Shown here: piece after piece, positions 61,104-64,000 of the stretch
How positions within the stretch are numbered: the first letter of the stretch is position 1
Layout of the letters: each line of letters begins with the position of its first letter
Source of the DNA: Flavobacteriales bacterium
GTDB lineage: Bacteria; Bacteroidota; Bacteroidia; UBA10329
Direction: 5' to 3'
Length of the DNA stretch: 64,000 nucleotides
Assembly: GCA_016124845.1 (NCBI GenBank)
Contig: WGMW01000015.1
Location: 1-64,000 of the forward strand
Notes under the pieces: generated by a model
Database searches by the model: none
The model's input: only the letters and a program-made list of their open reading frames with translations
What the model was told of the DNA's origin: nothing
Position numbers and translations under genes: made by a program

Positions 61104-63188
61104 ATGAGAAGAATTCTCCCATACCTGTTTTCGGTCTTGCTATCTGGACAGGCCACTGCGCAATTGGTGGTCGATCCCAACTACACGCCTCAGCAGCTGG
61201 TTCAGGACGTTCTGGTGGGTCAGGGAGTTCAGGTAAGCAACGTTCAGTATTCTGGCAACAATGCCTCCAAGGGATATTTTGATGGAAGCAACGCCAATCT
61301 CGGCATTAGCGAAGGCGTGATTCTCTGTACCGGAAAGGCAATTGACGCAGTTGGCCCGAACAATGGGCAGAGTCCCTTTGGAGATGAGGGAACGGATTTT
61401 CATGGCAACGGGGACCCTCAGTTGACCAGCATCTCAGCTACATCCACATTCGATGCGGCAAATCTGGAGTTTGACTTCATTCCTTCTTCCGATACCGTCA
61501 GTTTCCGGTACGTTTTCGCATCCAACGAATACATGTACTGGGTAGGGCAGGGATTTACGGATGTGTTCGCCTTCTTTATCAGCGGCCCGACAATAACAGG
61601 AGAGCAGAACATTGCCTTGATTCCGGGAACGAGTACTCCCGTGACCATCGATAACGTCAACGCCAATTCCAATTCACAGTACTACATCTCGAATGAGAAT
61701 CCACCGGGAACCTCGGTGGAGTACAATGGATTCACTTCCGTGTTCACCGCTACCGCGATCGTCACTGCCTGTCAACAATATCACATTCGTTTGGTAATTG
61801 CTGATGGTGGAAATGGCGAATACGATAGCGCGGTCTTTTTAGAGGCAAGAAGCTTTTCGAGCCCTACGGTAAGCATCGATCCGCAGACCAATTACACCAA
61901 TTCCCAAAGTGGTTTCGACCTGATCGAAGGATGCAGTACCATGTCGCTCACTTTCGAGCGTTCAGCCCCATATTCCAATGCACTGACCGTTGCACTGGAC
62001 GTATCGGGGTCAGCAACCAATGGGGTGGATGTTTCCAATATCCCCAACTCCCTGACCTTTGCTCCTGGAGATTCAACGGTCACGGTCAGTTTTGATGTTC
62101 TGGAAGATGGTCTCACAGAAGGAACGGAAGACCTGACAATAGAAGTTGTGCTCAACAGTCAATGTTCTTCTAATCCAAGTGCTTCGGTAACCGTAACAAT
62201 TGAAGACGCGGAGCCATTTACTGTCCAGACCTCACCCGATGTGGTATTCACGTGCCCTCAGGAATATCAGATCGATGCAACGGCCAGCGGAGGGTATGGC
62301 ACGCTTACCTATGATTGGTCCGTTTCGGGAGAAACAGGTTCATCCATCACGGTTTTTCCGCTGGAGTCCACGGCTTACACGGTCACGGTCACGGACGAAT
62401 GTGGTTTCTCAGAAACGGCAACAACGGTTGTGAACACATCAGGGTATGAACCCTTGCAATTGGAAGTGGCTGATGTGGTGGTATGCGATGGCGAACTGGC
62501 CCAACTGGTGGCAAATGTCGAAGGTGGCCAAGGAAACCGAACGTTTACATGGAACGGTGCCTCCGGGTCGGGCACGTACACGTTTCAGGCCACGCAAAGC
62601 ACAGATGTTGCCGTAACTGTTACAGACGATTGTGGGTTGAGCACTTCAACCACAGCGAGTGTTCAGGTGGATGATGCCATGGCCTTATTCACGCAGCAAT
62701 TGGTCCGTCATAATGCCATTGAGTTTACCAACACAACCCCCAATACGCAGTCGGTCTATTGGGATTTTGGTGATACGCTGACATCCGATGAGGAAATGAT
62801 AACGCACTATTATGATACCGCTGGAACCTACACGGTCACTATGGTCGTGGTGAACACGAATGGATGCGTGGACAGCGTCATTCAGGATGTGACCGTTTAC
62901 CCACCATTGCATGTTTACATTCCGAACGCGTTCACACCCAATGAAGATGGCATCAACGAGACATTCGGGGTGATGGGAGAAGGCTATCTGTATTACGACC
63001 TGGAGATTTTTGACCGTTGGGGAAACAAGATACTGAGCGGAAGATTTACGGACGAGAATGCTTGGGATGGAACGATACACGGCAATAAGGCACCACAGGG
63101 CATGTACGTTTACCGGGTCTGGGTGCAGCCACCCATCGGTATCGAGCACAAAGAATCGGATGTGCTGTATGTGTTGCCGGGCAAATGA
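61104..63188 (+). CDS. Choice-of-anchor-L protein with PKD domain and T9SS type B signal
   Basis: The 694-residue protein has a signal peptide (to ATAQ), a choice-of-anchor-L domain (about 20-250; VQDVLVGQGVQVSNVQY, ISEGVILCTGKA, FRYVFASNEYMYW, ALIPGTSTPVTI), a Calx-beta-like stretch (about 275-370), Ig-like and PKD-like segments (YWDFGDTLTSDEEMITHYYD) and a gliding-motility type C-terminus (YIPNAFTPNEDGINETFGV to VLYVLPGK). This C-terminus is the type B sorting signal of T9SS. Likely a surface protein, perhaps an adhesin. Confidence 0.9.
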   Translation: MRRILPYLFSVLLSGQATAQLVVDPNYTPQQLVQDVLVGQGVQVSNVQYSGNNASKGYFDGSNANLGISEGVILCTGKAIDAVGPNNGQSPFGDEGTDFHGNGDPQLTSISATSTFDAANLEFDFIPSSDTVSFRYVFASNEYMYWVGQGFTDVFAFFISGPTITGEQNIALIPGTSTPVTIDNVNANSNSQYYISNENPPGTSVEYNGFTSVFTATAIVTACQQYHIRLVIADGGNGEYDSAVFLEARSFSSPTVSIDPQTNYTNSQSGFDLIEGCSTMSLTFERSAPYSNALTVALDVSGSATNGVDVSNIPNSLTFAPGDSTVTVSFDVLEDGLTEGTEDLTIEVVLNSQCSSNPSASVTVTIEDAEPFTVQTSPDVVFTCPQEYQIDATASGGYGTLTYDWSVSGETGSSITVFPLESTAYTVTVTDECGFSETATTVVNTSGYEPLQLEVADVVVCDGELAQLVANVEGGQGNRTFTWNGASGSGTYTFQATQSTDVAVTVTDDCGLSTSTTASVQVDDAMALFTQQLVRHNAIEFTNTTPNTQSVYWDFGDTLTSDEEMITHYYDTAGTYTVTMVVVNTNGCVDSVIQDVTVYPPLHVYIPNAFTPNEDGINETFGVMGEGYLYYDLEIFDRWGNKILSGRFTDENAWDGTIHGNKAPQGMYVYRVWVQPPIGIEHKESDVLYVLPGK

Positions 63189-63326
63189 TGTCAGCCTAAG
63201 ACGTGTTTGTCAGTTATTTGACAGATAGCGGCAACCTCGGCTGAGTGATTGCCGTCTTTCACCACAAACCGAAACAGTTCAATAACGTAAGAATTCGTGC
63301 ATCTTTATGTTCCGATAGCAATTAGG

Positions 63327-63334
63327 TAATTTTG
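63327..63334 (+). promoter_or_regulatory. -7 box of the second choice-of-anchor-L gene
   Basis: TAATTTTG matches TAnnTTTG and lies 14-20 bases before the two possible TTG starts at 63349 and 63355. Confidence 0.6.
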
Positions 63335-63354
63335 CGCCCCCGAAAAATTTGAGT

Positions 63355-64000
63355 TTGAGAAAACTATTTACAATCATTTTGTTGAGTGTGGCCTTTCTTT
63401 CGCAGAAGAGTTACGCCCAATTGGTTGTGACCACGGGTCAGACAGCGCAGGCATTGGCCAACATCATTGCAGGGCCGGGCGTGGTTGTTTCCAACGCAAG
63501 TATTACAGGTTCGCCACAGGCGATCGGGGCCTTTACCACAGGTGTTAACACCACGGGGCTTGGTGTTGCTTCGGGAGTTGTTTTCGGAACGGGTGACGTG
63601 AACGATTTCGCGCAGCCTCAGACCAGTTTTTCATCTTCCCCGCTGGGACAGCCCGGAAATCCGTACCTGGCCAATCTTGCCGGAATCACATCGTACGATG
63701 CGTTGACCTTGGAATTCGATTTCGTACCGAATGCCGATTGGGTCTCATTCGATTACGTGTTCGGTTCGGAGGAGCATCCAACGTTTTCGTGCAACCCCAC
63801 GTTCAATGACATTTTTGCCATTACGGTTCAAGGAGTTTCCGTTCCACTTACAGAAACACTCATTACGCTGGTGCCGGGAACGAGCACTCCGGTTTCTATC
63901 GGAAGCATCAATGATGGCGGCTGCGGCAACCCGAACTATTTTGTAGACAATACGGTTCAGAACAGCCAGTACGTGGTGTTCGGTGGATTCACCACGCTTT
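63355..64000 (+). CDS. Choice-of-anchor-L protein, N-terminal part (runs off the window)
   Basis: The open frame starts at TTG 63355 (or TTG 63349, in frame) and continues to the window edge, 215 residues. Signal peptide: RKLFTIILLSVAFLSQKSYA. The next part repeats the anchor-L layout of the preceding protein: TAQALANIIAGPGVVVSNAS, GLGVASGVVFGTGDV, TLEFDFVPNADWVSFDYVFG, SEEHP, TLVPGTSTPVSIG. It is a tandem paralogue. A TTG start is unusual here but no ATG is near the signal peptide. The C-terminus is out of view, probably with a T9SS signal. Confidence 0.82.
   Translation, partial: MRKLFTIILLSVAFLSQKSYAQLVVTTGQTAQALANIIAGPGVVVSNASITGSPQAIGAFTTGVNTTGLGVASGVVFGTGDVNDFAQPQTSFSSSPLGQPGNPYLANLAGITSYDALTLEFDFVPNADWVSFDYVFGSEEHPTFSCNPTFNDIFAITVQGVSVPLTETLITLVPGTSTPVSIGSINDGGCGNPNYFVDNTVQNSQYVVFGGFTTL

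Noticed and set aside
1-64000. tRNA or rRNA genes
   Set aside because: I looked for T-loop words and rRNA-like conserved sequence and found nothing with a supporting cloverleaf. A covariance-model scan would be decisive.

Overview
The window looks like a chromosomal segment of a Bacteroidota bacterium, most likely a flavobacterial or related marine or aquatic lineage. Evidence: several secreted proteins end in type IX secretion (T9SS) sorting domains of type A and type B; many genes are preceded by the Bacteroidota -7 promoter box TAnnTTTG; CcoN and CcoO are fused; and the lipoproteins and outer-membrane proteins are of Bacteroidota type. I found no rRNA, no tRNA, no CRISPR array, no insertion sequence and no phage genes.

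Layout. 1-9.3 kb: the N-terminus of a secreted protein, a DUF983 protein, an ABC-F ATPase, two tandem lipoproteins sharing one 19-residue block, a TIGR04282-type transferase, a neutral-ceramidase-like enzyme, GmhA and a YifB/ComM ATPase. 9.3-23.7 kb: a microaerobic-respiration block. It has a PAS histidine kinase, a receiver-Crp/Fnr fusion regulator, an SRPBCC protein, the copper ATPase CcoI, then CcoS, CcoNO, CcoQ, CcoP, CcoG, CcoH/FixH, a SafE/TauE-like membrane protein and HemN. A perfect FNR-type palindrome lies in front of ccoI, so the neighbouring regulator probably controls the block. 23.7-33.9 kb: a fucosyltransferase, a hybrid sensor kinase, proline dehydrogenase, an outer-membrane barrel with a helix-hairpin-helix domain overlapping a second outer-membrane protein, a MazF-type toxin with its antitoxin, and PurE/PurK.

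34-47.4 kb is largely housekeeping: a thioredoxin-fold protein, Hpt, Adk, Obg, a T9SS cargo protein, MlaE/MlaF, a tiny lipoprotein followed by FeoA/FeoB, a SprT-like protein, an aminotransferase, mannose-1-phosphate guanylyltransferase and fumarase. 47.5-56.7 kb: a secreted esterase, an ArsC-like protein, RF2 (with no programmed frameshift), RecX, an MFS transporter, an acyl-CoA dehydrogenase, a choice-of-anchor-V protein and a YceI-like protein, with several structured intergenic repeats between them.

56.7-59.2 kb is the most unusual part. Four short co-oriented genes of unknown function are separated by related elements that begin with GCCAAC and end with GTTGGC and can fold on themselves. 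This resembles an integron cassette array, but the sites do not fit the canonical attC consensus and no integrase is present. A 21-bp tandem repeat follows directly, and a second 21-bp tandem repeat lies 44 kb away between ccoI and ccoS. The window ends with an M20 dipeptidase and two tandem choice-of-anchor-L proteins, the second cut by the window edge.
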